Shown here piece by piece: positions 53,446 to 61,488 of a stretch of DNA of 64,000 nucleotides (the first letter of the stretch is position 1; each line of letters starts with the position of its first letter). Under the pieces are notes generated by a model that did no database searches, was not told the origin of the DNA, and worked only from the letters and a program-made list of their open reading frames with translations. Origin of the DNA: Sphingomonas faeni (GTDB lineage Bacteria > Pseudomonadota > Alphaproteobacteria > Sphingomonadales > Sphingomonadaceae); assembly GCF_024273235.1 (NCBI RefSeq), contig NZ_JANBVH010000009.1, positions 62,001 through 126,000 of the forward strand, written 5' to 3'. Position numbers and translations under genes: made by a program.

Positions 53446-54525
53446 TTAGCGGATAATGCGCGTCACGGTAATGCGCCGGCTGTCGAGCGCCGCATGGACC
53501 AAATCGCGCAGGCCATCGGGGACGAACACGAGCCCGGTCAGCAGCAACGGCGTGACCAGCAGCGCCCAGTGCGGCGTCTCCTCGGTGCCGAACACGGTGA
53601 TCAGCAGAGCGATAAGGACGATCGTGGCGAGCGCACGCAGGGCAAGGGGATCGCGCCATGTCGCCCAGCCGAACAGCGCGAGGCCGACGATCGGTGCTGC
53701 CAGACCTAACGGCAGCCAGGCTAGGGCGGTGGCGGAGACTGTAGCGGACACGAACGCGCCGAAGCCGAGCAAGCCGGCCCAGTCGAAGATCATGTCGTCG
53801 AGTGGCTTGACGACCTGGGCCACGGCATAAGCGTGGATTGCCAATACCAATGCGACGACGATCAGCGCGGCGGCCCAGCCCAGGGCCTCGCGCCGCTGAC
53901 GTTCGGCCAGCGCGAACGACAGCATGACGATCAGATAGAGCGCGGCAGTCTCGCGGAGCACGGCCGCTGCAACACCGAACGCGATCGCGTCGACATAATG
54001 GCCGCGCCGCCTGATCGCGAGCGAGAGCGCTATCGCGAGCCCGGCCCAGAGATCGGGCAAGGGCGCGAGCGAGGGCTGGAGCAGTGGCGCGAGGCTGGCG
54101 AACAGCAGCAAGGCGACTGCCGTCTGCGCGGCGCGCATCTTCAGTACCGGCTGCATACGGCCATAGCAGGCGACCGCGACCGCCGCGGCGAGCAGATAGA
54201 GCATCGCCATCACCACCATACTCGGCAGCGCGGCCTCGATCACCGCGAGCGTGGGCAGGCGGAACGCGGTGAATGGCGCGAGCGGATAGCCGCCGGCGCG
54301 CAGTGCATCCGCGGTTACCGCATAGTAATTGCCGCCGTGGCGAACGCCGTCCACGATCATCGCGTATAGCGCGGTATCGGTATGACCAGGTGCCGTGGAT
54401 AGCGTGGCGAGCGTCGCAGTCACGAGCAGCGCCAGCAGCGCGACCACCGCCCGCGCGGCGGGTTGCGAGATGTTTGCGAACCGTGACGGCGCCGCGAGCC
54501 AGACCGGGGTCAGCGGGCGGCGCAT
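53446..54525 (-). CDS. Polytopic membrane protein of unknown function
   Basis: A 359-residue protein with about nine or ten hydrophobic helices and only short loops. One periplasmic-type loop after the first helix ([19 protein letters not shown]) resembles the first loop of GT-C glycosyltransferase-like or DUF2029-type proteins, with an Asp where catalytic acids often lie, but the match is weak. It starts 2 nt after ubiB and ends 9 nt before coaBC, so it is co-transcribed with them. I do not assign a function. Confidence 0.65.
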   Translation of the reverse strand: MRRPLTPVWLAAPSRFANISQPAARAVVALLALLVTATLATLSTAPGHTDTALYAMIVDGVRHGGNYYAVTADALRAGGYPLAPFTAFRLPTLAVIEAALPSMVVMAMLYLLAAAVAVACYGRMQPVLKMRAAQTAVALLLFASLAPLLQPSLAPLPDLWAGLAIALSLAIRRRGHYVDAIAFGVAAAVLRETAALYLIVMLSFALAERQRREALGWAAALIVVALVLAIHAYAVAQVVKPLDDMIFDWAGLLGFGAFVSATVSATALAWLPLGLAAPIVGLALFGWATWRDPLALRALATIVLIALLITVFGTEETPHWALLVTPLLLTGLVFVPDGLRDLVHAALDSRRITVTRIIR

Positions 54526-54527
54526 CG

Positions 54528-56063
54528 TCACGTCACGCTGAACCACGTTCCTGCGATGCCGACGAGCGCGGCGATCACCGCGACCGCCGCATAGCGCCAG
54601 CCGCCGCCGATCCGGATGACTTCGATCTCGCGCAGCGGCGGCATCGGGGGGGCACCACCGGGGGCGGGGTAATGCGCCTCGATCCGGCGGACCAGTTCGG
54701 GCAGGCGGGTCAGCGTCTGGAAGTCGGCGATCAGGCGGTCGGCGATCGCGGCCTCGGGGCCGAGTTCGCCGCGGATCCAGTCGCGGACGAACGGTTCGGC
54801 GGCTTCCCACAAATTGATGTCGGGGTTGAGGCTGGTCGCGACGCCCTCGACCATCACCATCGTCTTCTGGAGCAGCAGCAGATGCGGCTGCGTCGCCATG
54901 TCGAAATCGCGCGTGATCGAGAACAGGCTGTCGAGCATCATGCCGATCGACATGTCCTTGACCGGCAGACCGCGCATCGGCTCGCCGACCGCGCGCAATG
55001 CCGTGGCGAATTCGGCGACGTCGTGATGCGCGGGGACGTATCCGGCCTCGAAATGGATCTCGGCGACGCGCTTATAATTGCCGGTGATCAGGCCGTAGAG
55101 GATCTCGGCGAGCCAGACGCGGGCGCGGCGATCGATCCGGCCCATGATGCCGAAGTCGATCGCGGCGATCCGGTTGCCGGGGAGCGCGAACAGGTTTCCC
55201 TGGTGCATGTCGGCGTGGAAGAACCCGTCCGCGATCGCCTGGCGCAGGAACGCGCGGACGAGCGTGTTGGCGAGGCCGGGAAGGTCGTAGCCGGCGGCGA
55301 CGAGCGCCGGGCGGTCGGACAGCTTGATGCCGTCGATCCACTCGATCGTCATGACCTTGTTGGTCGAGCGCGCCCAGTCGATCGCGGGAATGACGAAGTC
55401 GGGCTCGGCGGTCATGCCCTCCGCGAGTTCGGAGGCCGAGGCGGCTTCGCGGCGGAAGTTCAGTTCGCGCAGCGTCCAGCGCTTGAACGTCTCGATCGTC
55501 AGGCGCGGGCGGAGGCGCATCGCCTCGGGGCTGAGCGCCTCGAGTTGTGCCGCGGCCCAGCTATAGGTGTCGATCGCGCGGGCGAAGTCGTCCTCGACGC
55601 CGGGGCGGAGAACCTTGACCGCGACCTGGCGGCCGTCGGTGGTGACCGCGCGGTGGACCTGCGCGATCGATGCCGCGCCGACCGGGATCGGTTCGATGCG
55701 CGAGAACAACGTCTCCAGCGGCTTGCCGAAGCTCGCCCGCATCGCCGCTTCGATCGTCTCGTAGGGTACGGGGGAGAGCTGGTCCTGGAGCCTGAGCAGA
55801 TCGTGCGCGGCGTGCTCACCGACGAGATCGGGGCGGGTGGCGAGCGTCTGGCCAAGCTTGATCGCCGCGGGTCCGATCGCCTGGAACGCGTCGGCATAGC
55901 GCGGCACCGCGGGCACGCGCGCGCCGAACCGGGCGATCCGGGCGAGGCGGCGGACGGGGGCTGGCGTGTTGGGATCGCGCTCGATGCCGCGCAGCGCGCC
56001 GTGGCGGGCGAGGATGCGGCCCCATTTGAGGAGTCGCCATATGTGGGTGGTTGAGGCGGTCAC
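54528..56063 (-). CDS. ubiB: UbiB, ubiquinone biosynthesis kinase-like protein
   Basis: A 511-residue ABC1/ADCK-type atypical kinase needed for coenzyme Q synthesis. Landmarks are AIKLGQ (the KxGQ motif), the Ala-rich loop [11 protein letters not shown], the Lys of VAVKVLRPG, and FHADMHQGN with DFG-like DFGIMG. One or two C-terminal transmembrane helices anchor it. UbiE and UbiB genes are usually adjacent; here a 220-bp repeat element lies between them. Confidence 0.94.
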   Translation of the reverse strand: MTASTTHIWRLLKWGRILARHGALRGIERDPNTPAPVRRLARIARFGARVPAVPRYADAFQAIGPAAIKLGQTLATRPDLVGEHAAHDLLRLQDQLSPVPYETIEAAMRASFGKPLETLFSRIEPIPVGAASIAQVHRAVTTDGRQVAVKVLRPGVEDDFARAIDTYSWAAAQLEALSPEAMRLRPRLTIETFKRWTLRELNFRREAASASELAEGMTAEPDFVIPAIDWARSTNKVMTIEWIDGIKLSDRPALVAAGYDLPGLANTLVRAFLRQAIADGFFHADMHQGNLFALPGNRIAAIDFGIMGRIDRRARVWLAEILYGLITGNYKRVAEIHFEAGYVPAHHDVAEFATALRAVGEPMRGLPVKDMSIGMMLDSLFSITRDFDMATQPHLLLLQKTMVMVEGVATSLNPDINLWEAAEPFVRDWIRGELGPEAAIADRLIADFQTLTRLPELVRRIEAHYPAPGGAPPMPPLREIEVIRIGGGWRYAAVAVIAALVGIAGTWFSVT

Positions 56064-56092
56064 TGCGTTGGAGCGCCTTGAGAAGGGGTTTG

Positions 56093-56313
56093 TTCACGCG
56101 AAGGCGCGAAGGCGCGAAGAGAAGAGATTGGTTCACGCGGAGACGCGGAGACGCGGAGGTGGTGCGTATGGCCGCGACTGCGGCTTTTCATCGTTAGCGA
56201 AGGGATAGCGAAGCGCTGACGCGCACAAGACGCGGCGCCTTCGCGCCCACTTACTCTCCGCGTCTCCGCGTCTCCGCGTGAACAACTCTTCGCCACTTCG
56301 CGCCTTCGCGTGA
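56093..56313. repeat. Nested repeat element with heptamer tandem units
   Basis: The left arm holds TTCACGCG with tandem GAAGGCG units followed by TTCACGCG with GAGACGCG units; the right arm holds the inverted copies (CTCCGCGTCTCCGCGTGAA then CTTCGCGCCTTCGCGTGA). Arms are about 65 nt with a centre of about 95 nt, so the whole can fold as a long hairpin. It fills nearly all of the 253-bp gap between ubiE and ubiB. Confidence 0.85.
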
Positions 56314-56316
56314 TCA

Positions 56317-57081
56317 CTAGATCTTCCACCCGCTGTGGATCGCGACGAGTCCGCCCAGCAACGGCTCGACCTTCGTTTGCACGAAGCCCGCATCCGCGAT
56401 CATGCCCTTGAACTTGGGCATGTCGGGGAAGCGGCGGATCGATTCGATCAGGTAGCGGTAGCTGTCGGCGTCCTGCGCGAGCAGCTGGCCGAGCTTCGGG
56501 ACCATTTTGTGCGAATAGGCGTCGTACACCTCGGCGAACCCCGGCCAGACGGTCGTCGAGAATTCGAGGCAATAGAAACGCCCGCCGCGGCGCAGGACGC
56601 GGTGGGCTTCGCGCAACGCCTTGGGGATGTCGGTCACGTTCCGGATGCCGAACGCTATCGTGTACGCGTCGAAGAACTTGTCGGGGAAGGTCAGCGTTTC
56701 CGCATTGGCCTCGGTCCAGACCAGGCCGTCGATGCCGCGCTTCTGCGCGCGTTGCATGCCGACTTCGAGCATCTGCGGGTTGATGTCGGCGACCGTGATC
56801 GATGCGCCCGACGGCTCCATGCGGAAGGCGATGTCGCCCGTGCCGCCCGCCATGTCGAGAATCTGCTCGCCTTCGCGCGGTTTCACGCGGCGGACGAAGC
56901 GGTCCTTCCACAGCCGGTGCATGCCGCCCGACATCGCATCGTTCATCAGGTCGTATTTGCCCGCGACGTTCGAGAAGACGCCGCCGACGCGGGCGGTCTT
57001 CTCAGTGGCGGGAATGTCTTCGTAGCCGAAGGAGACGGTATCGGGCGTCGAAGCGGGCGCGGGCGCGATCAAGTCGTTCAT
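56317..57081 (-). CDS. ubiE: Demethylmenaquinone/2-polyprenyl-1,4-benzoquinol methyltransferase
   Basis: A 254-residue SAM-dependent C-methyltransferase of ubiquinone synthesis. Family segments are VFSNVAGKYDLMNDAMS, motif I LDMAGGTGDIAF, NAETLTFPD and FGIRNVTDIPKAL. It ends in the usual basic GLVAIHSGWKI. The ATG at 57081 gives the normal N-terminus. It is divergent from mutM with only 56 bp between, so their promoters must overlap. Confidence 0.95.
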   Translation of the reverse strand: MNDLIAPAPASTPDTVSFGYEDIPATEKTARVGGVFSNVAGKYDLMNDAMSGGMHRLWKDRFVRRVKPREGEQILDMAGGTGDIAFRMEPSGASITVADINPQMLEVGMQRAQKRGIDGLVWTEANAETLTFPDKFFDAYTIAFGIRNVTDIPKALREAHRVLRRGGRFYCLEFSTTVWPGFAEVYDAYSHKMVPKLGQLLAQDADSYRYLIESIRRFPDMPKFKGMIADAGFVQTKVEPLLGGLVAIHSGWKI

Positions 57082-57137
57082 ATCCTGCGCTCTAGCCGCG
57101 CCTTGTGGCGCGAGCAAACGCAACCTAGCTGCAAAGC

Positions 57138-57953
57138 GTGCCAGAGTTACCAGAAGTCGAAACCACCGTGCGCGGGCTGGAGCCCGTGCTGAAGGGCCAG
57201 CGCCTGACCTCAGTCGAGCCGCGCCGCGCCGACCTGCGCAAGGCGATTCCGGTCGACCTGCGCCAGCGGATGACCGGGGCGACCGTGACGACGCTCGGGC
57301 GGCGCGCCAAATATGGGCTGATCGACACCGATCGCGGCGACACTCTGGTGTTCCATCTCGGCATGTCGGGACGCTGGCGAGTCGATCCGAGCGAACTGCT
57401 CGCGCACGACCACCTCCTGATCGGCACGGCGGCGGGTCGCACGGTCGCACTCAACGACCCGCGGCGATTCGGCTTTCTCGATCTCTGGGTGACCGACGAT
57501 ATCGCCAATTATCCTCCGTTTCTCAGCATGGGGCCCGAGCCGCTCGGACCAGACCTGACGGCCGCGTATCTGCTGGAGGCGCTCGAAGGGCGGGGCGCCT
57601 CGATCAAGGCGATGCTGCTCGACCAGCGGATCGTCGCGGGGCTCGGCAACATCTATGTGTGCGAGGCGCTGCACATGGCGAAGATCGCGCCATCACGCGC
57701 GGCGGGGCGGATCTCGCTGTTTCGACTCGAGCGACTCGTGGAGGCGATTCGAGCGGTGCTGACGGCGGCGATCCTGGCCGGTGGTTCATCCCTGCGAGAT
57801 TACGTCCGGCCCGACGGCGAACTCGGCTATTTCTCCAAGCAATGGCGCGTCTATGGTCGCGAGGGCGAGGCGTGCGAATGCGGTGCTGCCGTCAGGCGGC
57901 GTACCGAGGGTGGGCGCTCGACCTTCTGGTGCGCCAAGTGCCAACGCGGTTGA
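57138..57953 (+). CDS. mutM: Formamidopyrimidine-DNA glycosylase
   Basis: A 271-residue base-excision repair glycosylase/lyase that removes 8-oxoguanine. It must begin with PELPEVETTVRGL because Pro2 is the catalytic nucleophile and Glu3 is essential; the codon before it is GTG, so this is a GTG start. The C-terminal zinc finger is intact (CECG ... CAKC), with the expected Asn/Arg segment LGNIYVCEAL. The divergent ubiE gene is 56 bp away. Confidence 0.96.
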   Translation: MPELPEVETTVRGLEPVLKGQRLTSVEPRRADLRKAIPVDLRQRMTGATVTTLGRRAKYGLIDTDRGDTLVFHLGMSGRWRVDPSELLAHDHLLIGTAAGRTVALNDPRRFGFLDLWVTDDIANYPPFLSMGPEPLGPDLTAAYLLEALEGRGASIKAMLLDQRIVAGLGNIYVCEALHMAKIAPSRAAGRISLFRLERLVEAIRAVLTAAILAGGSSLRDYVRPDGELGYFSKQWRVYGREGEACECGAAVRRRTEGGRSTFWCAKCQRG

Positions 57954-58047
57954 CGATCACAGGCAAAGTGAGTAGGGCCGCGGCTTCGAGAGGGCGTAGG
58001 AGCAATCCGGCGCCCCTTTTTATTCATTCGAACATCCAGAGGGCTTC

Positions 58048-58311
58048 ATGGCGAACACGCCGCAGGCGAAAAAGCGTATCCGTCGCAACGACCGTCGCGC
58101 GGAAGTGAACGGCAACCGAGTCGGCCGTATCCGTACCTTCATCAAGAAGGTCGAGGCCGCACTGGCTTCGGGCGACAAGGGCGCAGCGACCACCGCACTC
58201 GCAGCGGCACAGCCTGAGCTTCAGCGTGGCGTCGCTAAGGGCGTGCTGCACAAGAACACCGCGAGCCGCAAGTTCGCGCGTCTGACCAAGGCCGTGACCG
58301 GACTCGCCTAA
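58048..58311 (+). CDS. rpsT: 30S ribosomal protein S20
   Basis: An 87-residue, Lys/Arg/Ala-rich helical protein beginning [19 protein letters not shown], the standard S20 N-terminus. GAGGG lies 4 nt before the ATG. A good terminator follows. The rpsT-dnaA neighbourhood is the usual alphaproteobacterial order. Confidence 0.97.
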   Translation: MANTPQAKKRIRRNDRRAEVNGNRVGRIRTFIKKVEAALASGDKGAATTALAAAQPELQRGVAKGVLHKNTASRKFARLTKAVTGLA

Positions 58312-58338
58312 GCGACCGATCACTGTCGAAAGCGGATC

Positions 58339-58368
58339 ACCCGTCGGGACATTCCCGGCGGGTTTTTT
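58339..58368 (+). terminator. Rho-independent terminator of rpsT
   Basis: An 11-bp stem ACCCGTCGGGA / TCCCGGCGGGT (one wobble) around a CAT loop, with a T-run of six ending the structure. It is 27 nt past the rpsT stop. Confidence 0.88.
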
Positions 58369-58392
58369 GCGTGTGCGAAGGGAACCTGGGGG

Positions 58393-58440
58393 GAGTCCGC
58401 GCAACCCTAGGATTCGCCACGATTCGTGCGTGCGAGAATC
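58393..58440. promoter_or_regulatory. Cluster of four GANTC (CcrM) sites upstream of dnaA
   Basis: GAGTC (58393), GATTC (58411), GATTC (58421) and GAATC (58436) fall within 48 bp in the rpsT-dnaA gap. At this GC content one site per roughly 300 bp is expected. CcrM methylates GANTC in alphaproteobacteria and its methylation state influences dnaA transcription in Caulobacter. The rest of the 447-bp gap 58312-58758 holds the rpsT terminator, an AT-rich patch near 58460-58510 and no clear DnaA box. Confidence 0.5.
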
Positions 58441-58758
58441 ACGTCACGCAATCGCGAAAATTGCAAAAAATGCGTAAACACAGCCACTTATAAAAATATC
58501 GACGCATTTCCGCGGCTTGATCAAGTCAACCCGCTTTATTTCGAAAATGTGACGCCTCGGGGCCTTGCTCGGATCGCCGATCGCTTCATAACAGGGCTCA
58601 CAGCGACGGTGGCTTCCACCGCTGCATCAACAAACAGGGCGAAGATGCCGGATGACCCTTGGGGTCGTCTGGGGGCCATTTTCTGTCGGGACTATGTCAC
58701 CTGCACGCGTGTCGTGCGGGGTCGGAGAAGTGTGCGCGTGACGAAGTGGCAAGGACCG

Positions 58759-60252
58759 ATGACCCACGCGACCGAGGCCGAGAAGGCCTGGGCCCGCGTG
58801 CGTGCATCCTTGCGCGAGTCGGCGGGCGCGCGGCTGTTCGAGCAGTGGCTGAAACCGATCGAGCTGATCCCGGGCGAGGACCGCGACACGATCCGCCTCG
58901 CGCTGCCGTCGGCGTTCATGACGAACTGGGTCCGCAATCATTACGCCGACCGACTCGTGCTCGAATTCAAGCAGATCCTGCCCAACGTCCGCACCGTCCA
59001 GATCGAGACCCGGGCGCCGGGTCGCGCGCCCGTCGTGCTGGCGATCAAGCCGGTGGCGGATCCGGTCATCGCCGAACCTGCCGCGCCGAAGCCGGTCGTC
59101 GAAGCCAAGCCGGCCGCGGACGCCAAGCCAGCTGCGCAGCCTGCACAGGTTTCGATGAAGTTCGGGGTCGATCCGTCGCTGAAGCCTGCGCCCGTGGTGG
59201 CAGCGGCGCCGGTCGGGGTACCCGCCGAACGCCCGCCGCTCGATCCGCGCTATACCTTCGCGCGATTCGTCGTCGATCCGTCGAACAAGGTCGCGTTCAA
59301 CGCCGCCAAGGTGCTCGCCGAGCCGGGCCCCGTCCGGTTCAGCCCGTTGTTCCTCCACAGCGGCACGGGGCAGGGCAAGACCCACCTCATGCACGCGATC
59401 GGCCACGCGTTCCTCGAGCATAACCCGCACGCGATCGTGCTGTGCATGTCCGCCGAGCGGTTCATGTACGATTTCGTCGCGGCGATGCGCGCGCGCGATA
59501 CGCATGCGTTCAAGCAGCGGCTGCGCGGTGCCGACCTGCTGCTGATCGACGACCTCCAGTTCATCGCCGGCAAGGACGCGACGCAGGAAGAATTCTTCCA
59601 CACGGTCAACGAGATCATGGCGGCGGGCAAGCGGCTGGTGATCTCCGCCGATCGCTGTCCGCAGGCGCTGGAAGGCGTCGAGGCGCGGATCATTAGCCGG
59701 ATGGCGGTCGGGCTGGTCGCGGATATCAAGGCGCCCGACCTGACGCTGCGCCGGACGATCCTCGACCGGAAGCTGGTCGACCTGCCCGACATGCGCGTGC
59801 CGACCGACGTGCTCGACCTGCTCGCCAGCCGCATCCATGCGAACATCCGCGAGCTCGAAGGCGCGCTGAACCGGGTGGTGGCGTATGCGCAGTTGACCGG
59901 GGATACGATCGACCTCGACTTCGCGGTCGCGACGTTGGGCGAAGTGCTGCGGGGCGCGCAGAAGCGCGTGACGATCGACGAGATCCAGAAGCTGGTGTCC
60001 GCGCATTTCGAGCTGAAGCCGCTCGACCTGATTTCGGCGCGGCGGGCACGGGCTGTGGCGCGGCCGCGGCAGATCGCGATGTATCTGGCCAAGCGGCTCA
60101 CGACCCGGTCGTTGCCTGAGATCGGGCGGAAGTTCGGTGGCCGCGATCACTCGACGGTGATCCACGCGGTGCGCAAGATCGAGGAACTGCGCGATTCGGA
60201 CCGCGATATCGATGCCGCCGTGCGCGTGCTGATGCGCGAGTTGGAAGGCTAG
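58759..60252 (+). CDS. dnaA: Chromosomal replication initiator protein
   Basis: A 497-residue AAA+ initiator that binds and opens oriC. Domain I (about 1-90) is followed by a Pro/Ala/Lys-rich linker, the AAA+ core with Walker A GTGQGKTH (202-209) and Walker B LLLIDD (260-265), and the DNA-binding domain IV with signature GGRDHSTVIHAVRKIEEL (from residue 460). The ATG at 58759 is preceded by AAGGA at 3-nt spacing; an in-frame GTG at 58738 is the main alternative. Longer in-frame extensions have no domain content. Confidence 0.95.
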   Translation: MTHATEAEKAWARVRASLRESAGARLFEQWLKPIELIPGEDRDTIRLALPSAFMTNWVRNHYADRLVLEFKQILPNVRTVQIETRAPGRAPVVLAIKPVADPVIAEPAAPKPVVEAKPAADAKPAAQPAQVSMKFGVDPSLKPAPVVAAAPVGVPAERPPLDPRYTFARFVVDPSNKVAFNAAKVLAEPGPVRFSPLFLHSGTGQGKTHLMHAIGHAFLEHNPHAIVLCMSAERFMYDFVAAMRARDTHAFKQRLRGADLLLIDDLQFIAGKDATQEEFFHTVNEIMAAGKRLVISADRCPQALEGVEARIISRMAVGLVADIKAPDLTLRRTILDRKLVDLPDMRVPTDVLDLLASRIHANIRELEGALNRVVAYAQLTGDTIDLDFAVATLGEVLRGAQKRVTIDEIQKLVSAHFELKPLDLISARRARAVARPRQIAMYLAKRLTTRSLPEIGRKFGGRDHSTVIHAVRKIEELRDSDRDIDAAVRVLMRELEG

Positions 60253-60267
60253 GCGCTTCCCTTCCTC

Positions 60268-60320
60268 GTTCTCCCGCGAAGGCGGGAGCCCAGACTGGAC
60301 ACCCGCCTTCGCGGGGGAAC
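60268..60320. repeat. Short inverted-repeat element, family C copy 2
   Basis: CCCGCGAAGGCGGG, spacer with CAGACTGG, CCCGCCTTCGCGGG; the same unit as at 42912-42964. It lies 16 nt beyond the dnaA stop and may act as a 3' end structure. Confidence 0.85.
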
Positions 60321-60348
60321 ATGCTTCATTGGCATACTGAAGTCTTCT

Positions 60349-60456
60349 CCCCTCCCTGGAAGGGAGGGGCCGGGGGTGGGTTGGCCGGCTTTTGCCGCAC
60401 CGGTTCCATGATGCGGATTGCGACCCACCCCCAACCCCTCCCTTTCAGGGAGGGGG
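60349..60456. repeat. Dispersed inverted-repeat element, family A copy 2
   Basis: Starts CCCCTCCCTGGAAGGGAGGGG and ends with CCCCTCCCTTTCAGGGAGGGGG, with the GGGGGTGGGTT / ACCCACCCCC inner pair, as in the copy at 2770-2879. It separates the convergent dnaA and trpS genes. Confidence 0.82.
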
Positions 60457-60471
60457 CAGGTCGGTTCGCGC

Positions 60472-61479
60472 TTAAACCTGCAACCCCATCGCGTCCTGCG
60501 TCGCCTTCAACACCGGCGCCGCCAGCGCGCGCGCCTTCTCGGCGCCCGCCTGCAACACCGCGGTCACCGCGCCGCGATCGTCCAGCAACCGCACCATCTC
60601 GTCGCGGATCGGTCCCAACTTGGCCACCGCCAGATCCGCCAGCGCGGGCTTGAACGCGCCGAAGCCCTTGCCACCGAACTCGCCGAGCACCGTCGCCACG
60701 TCGCTGTCCGCCAGCGCCGCGTAGATCGTCAGCAGGTTGCGTGCCTCCGCGCGGTCGCCGAGTTCCTCGACCGTCGCCGGCAGCACGTCCGGATCGGTCT
60801 TCGCCTTGCGGAACTTGTCCGCAATCGTGTCGTCGCTGTCGATCAGCTTGACCACCGACTGCTCGGACGGGTTCGACTTCGACATCTTCGCCGACGCATC
60901 GCGCAAGCTCATGATCCGCGGCGCGGCCTTGCTGATCAGCGGCGCGGGCAGCGTGAACAGGTCCACGCCGTAGTCGCCGTTGAACTTGGTCGCGATGTCG
61001 CGCGCGAGTTCGAGGTGCTGCTTCTGGTCCTCACCGACCGGCACGTGCGTGGCGTTGTAGAGCAGCACGTCGGCGGCCATCAGCACGGGGTAGTCGTACA
61101 GCCCGACGCTCGCGCCTTCGCGGTTCTTGCCCGCCTTGTCCTTGAACTGGGTCATGCGGTTCAACCAACCGACGCGGGCGACGGTGTTGAGCAGCCACGC
61201 CAGCTCGCTGTGCGCGGGGACGCGCGCCTGGTTGAACAGGATGGACTTCGCCGGATCGATCCCCGCCGCGATCATCGTCGCGGCAACCTCGATCGTGTGC
61301 GCCGACAACTCCGCCGGCGCGATCCATTCGGTCGGCGCGTGGAGATCGGCGATGAAGAACATCGACTCGCCGCCCTGCGCCGCGACGTCGTCCTGGAGTG
61401 CGACCCATTGCTTCACCGCCCCCAGGTAATTGCCGAGATGGAGATTACCGGTGGGCTTGATGCCGGAGACGACGCGCAT
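60472..61479 (-). CDS. trpS: Tryptophanyl-tRNA synthetase
   Basis: A 335-residue class I aminoacyl-tRNA synthetase charging tRNA-Trp. GIKPTGNLHLGNYLGA contains the HIGH-type motif (HLGN) and AKMSKSNPSE the KMSKS loop; PVLMAADVLLYNATHVPVGEDQ is the tryptophan-binding region. Last gene of the secB-murJ-trpS run, 9 nt after murJ. Confidence 0.96.
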   Translation of the reverse strand: MRVVSGIKPTGNLHLGNYLGAVKQWVALQDDVAAQGGESMFFIADLHAPTEWIAPAELSAHTIEVAATMIAAGIDPAKSILFNQARVPAHSELAWLLNTVARVGWLNRMTQFKDKAGKNREGASVGLYDYPVLMAADVLLYNATHVPVGEDQKQHLELARDIATKFNGDYGVDLFTLPAPLISKAAPRIMSLRDASAKMSKSNPSEQSVVKLIDSDDTIADKFRKAKTDPDVLPATVEELGDRAEARNLLTIYAALADSDVATVLGEFGGKGFGAFKPALADLAVAKLGPIRDEMVRLLDDRGAVTAVLQAGAEKARALAAPVLKATQDAMGLQV

Positions 61480-61488
61480 GGAAAAACC

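Noticed and set aside
56093..56313. CRISPR-like array
   Set aside because: Units are short heptamer-type tandems in inverted arms with no unique spacers and no cas genes.
58312..58758. Possible oriC next to dnaA
   Set aside because: An AT-rich patch is present, but I find no TTATCCACA-type DnaA boxes; dnaA is often away from oriC in this class.
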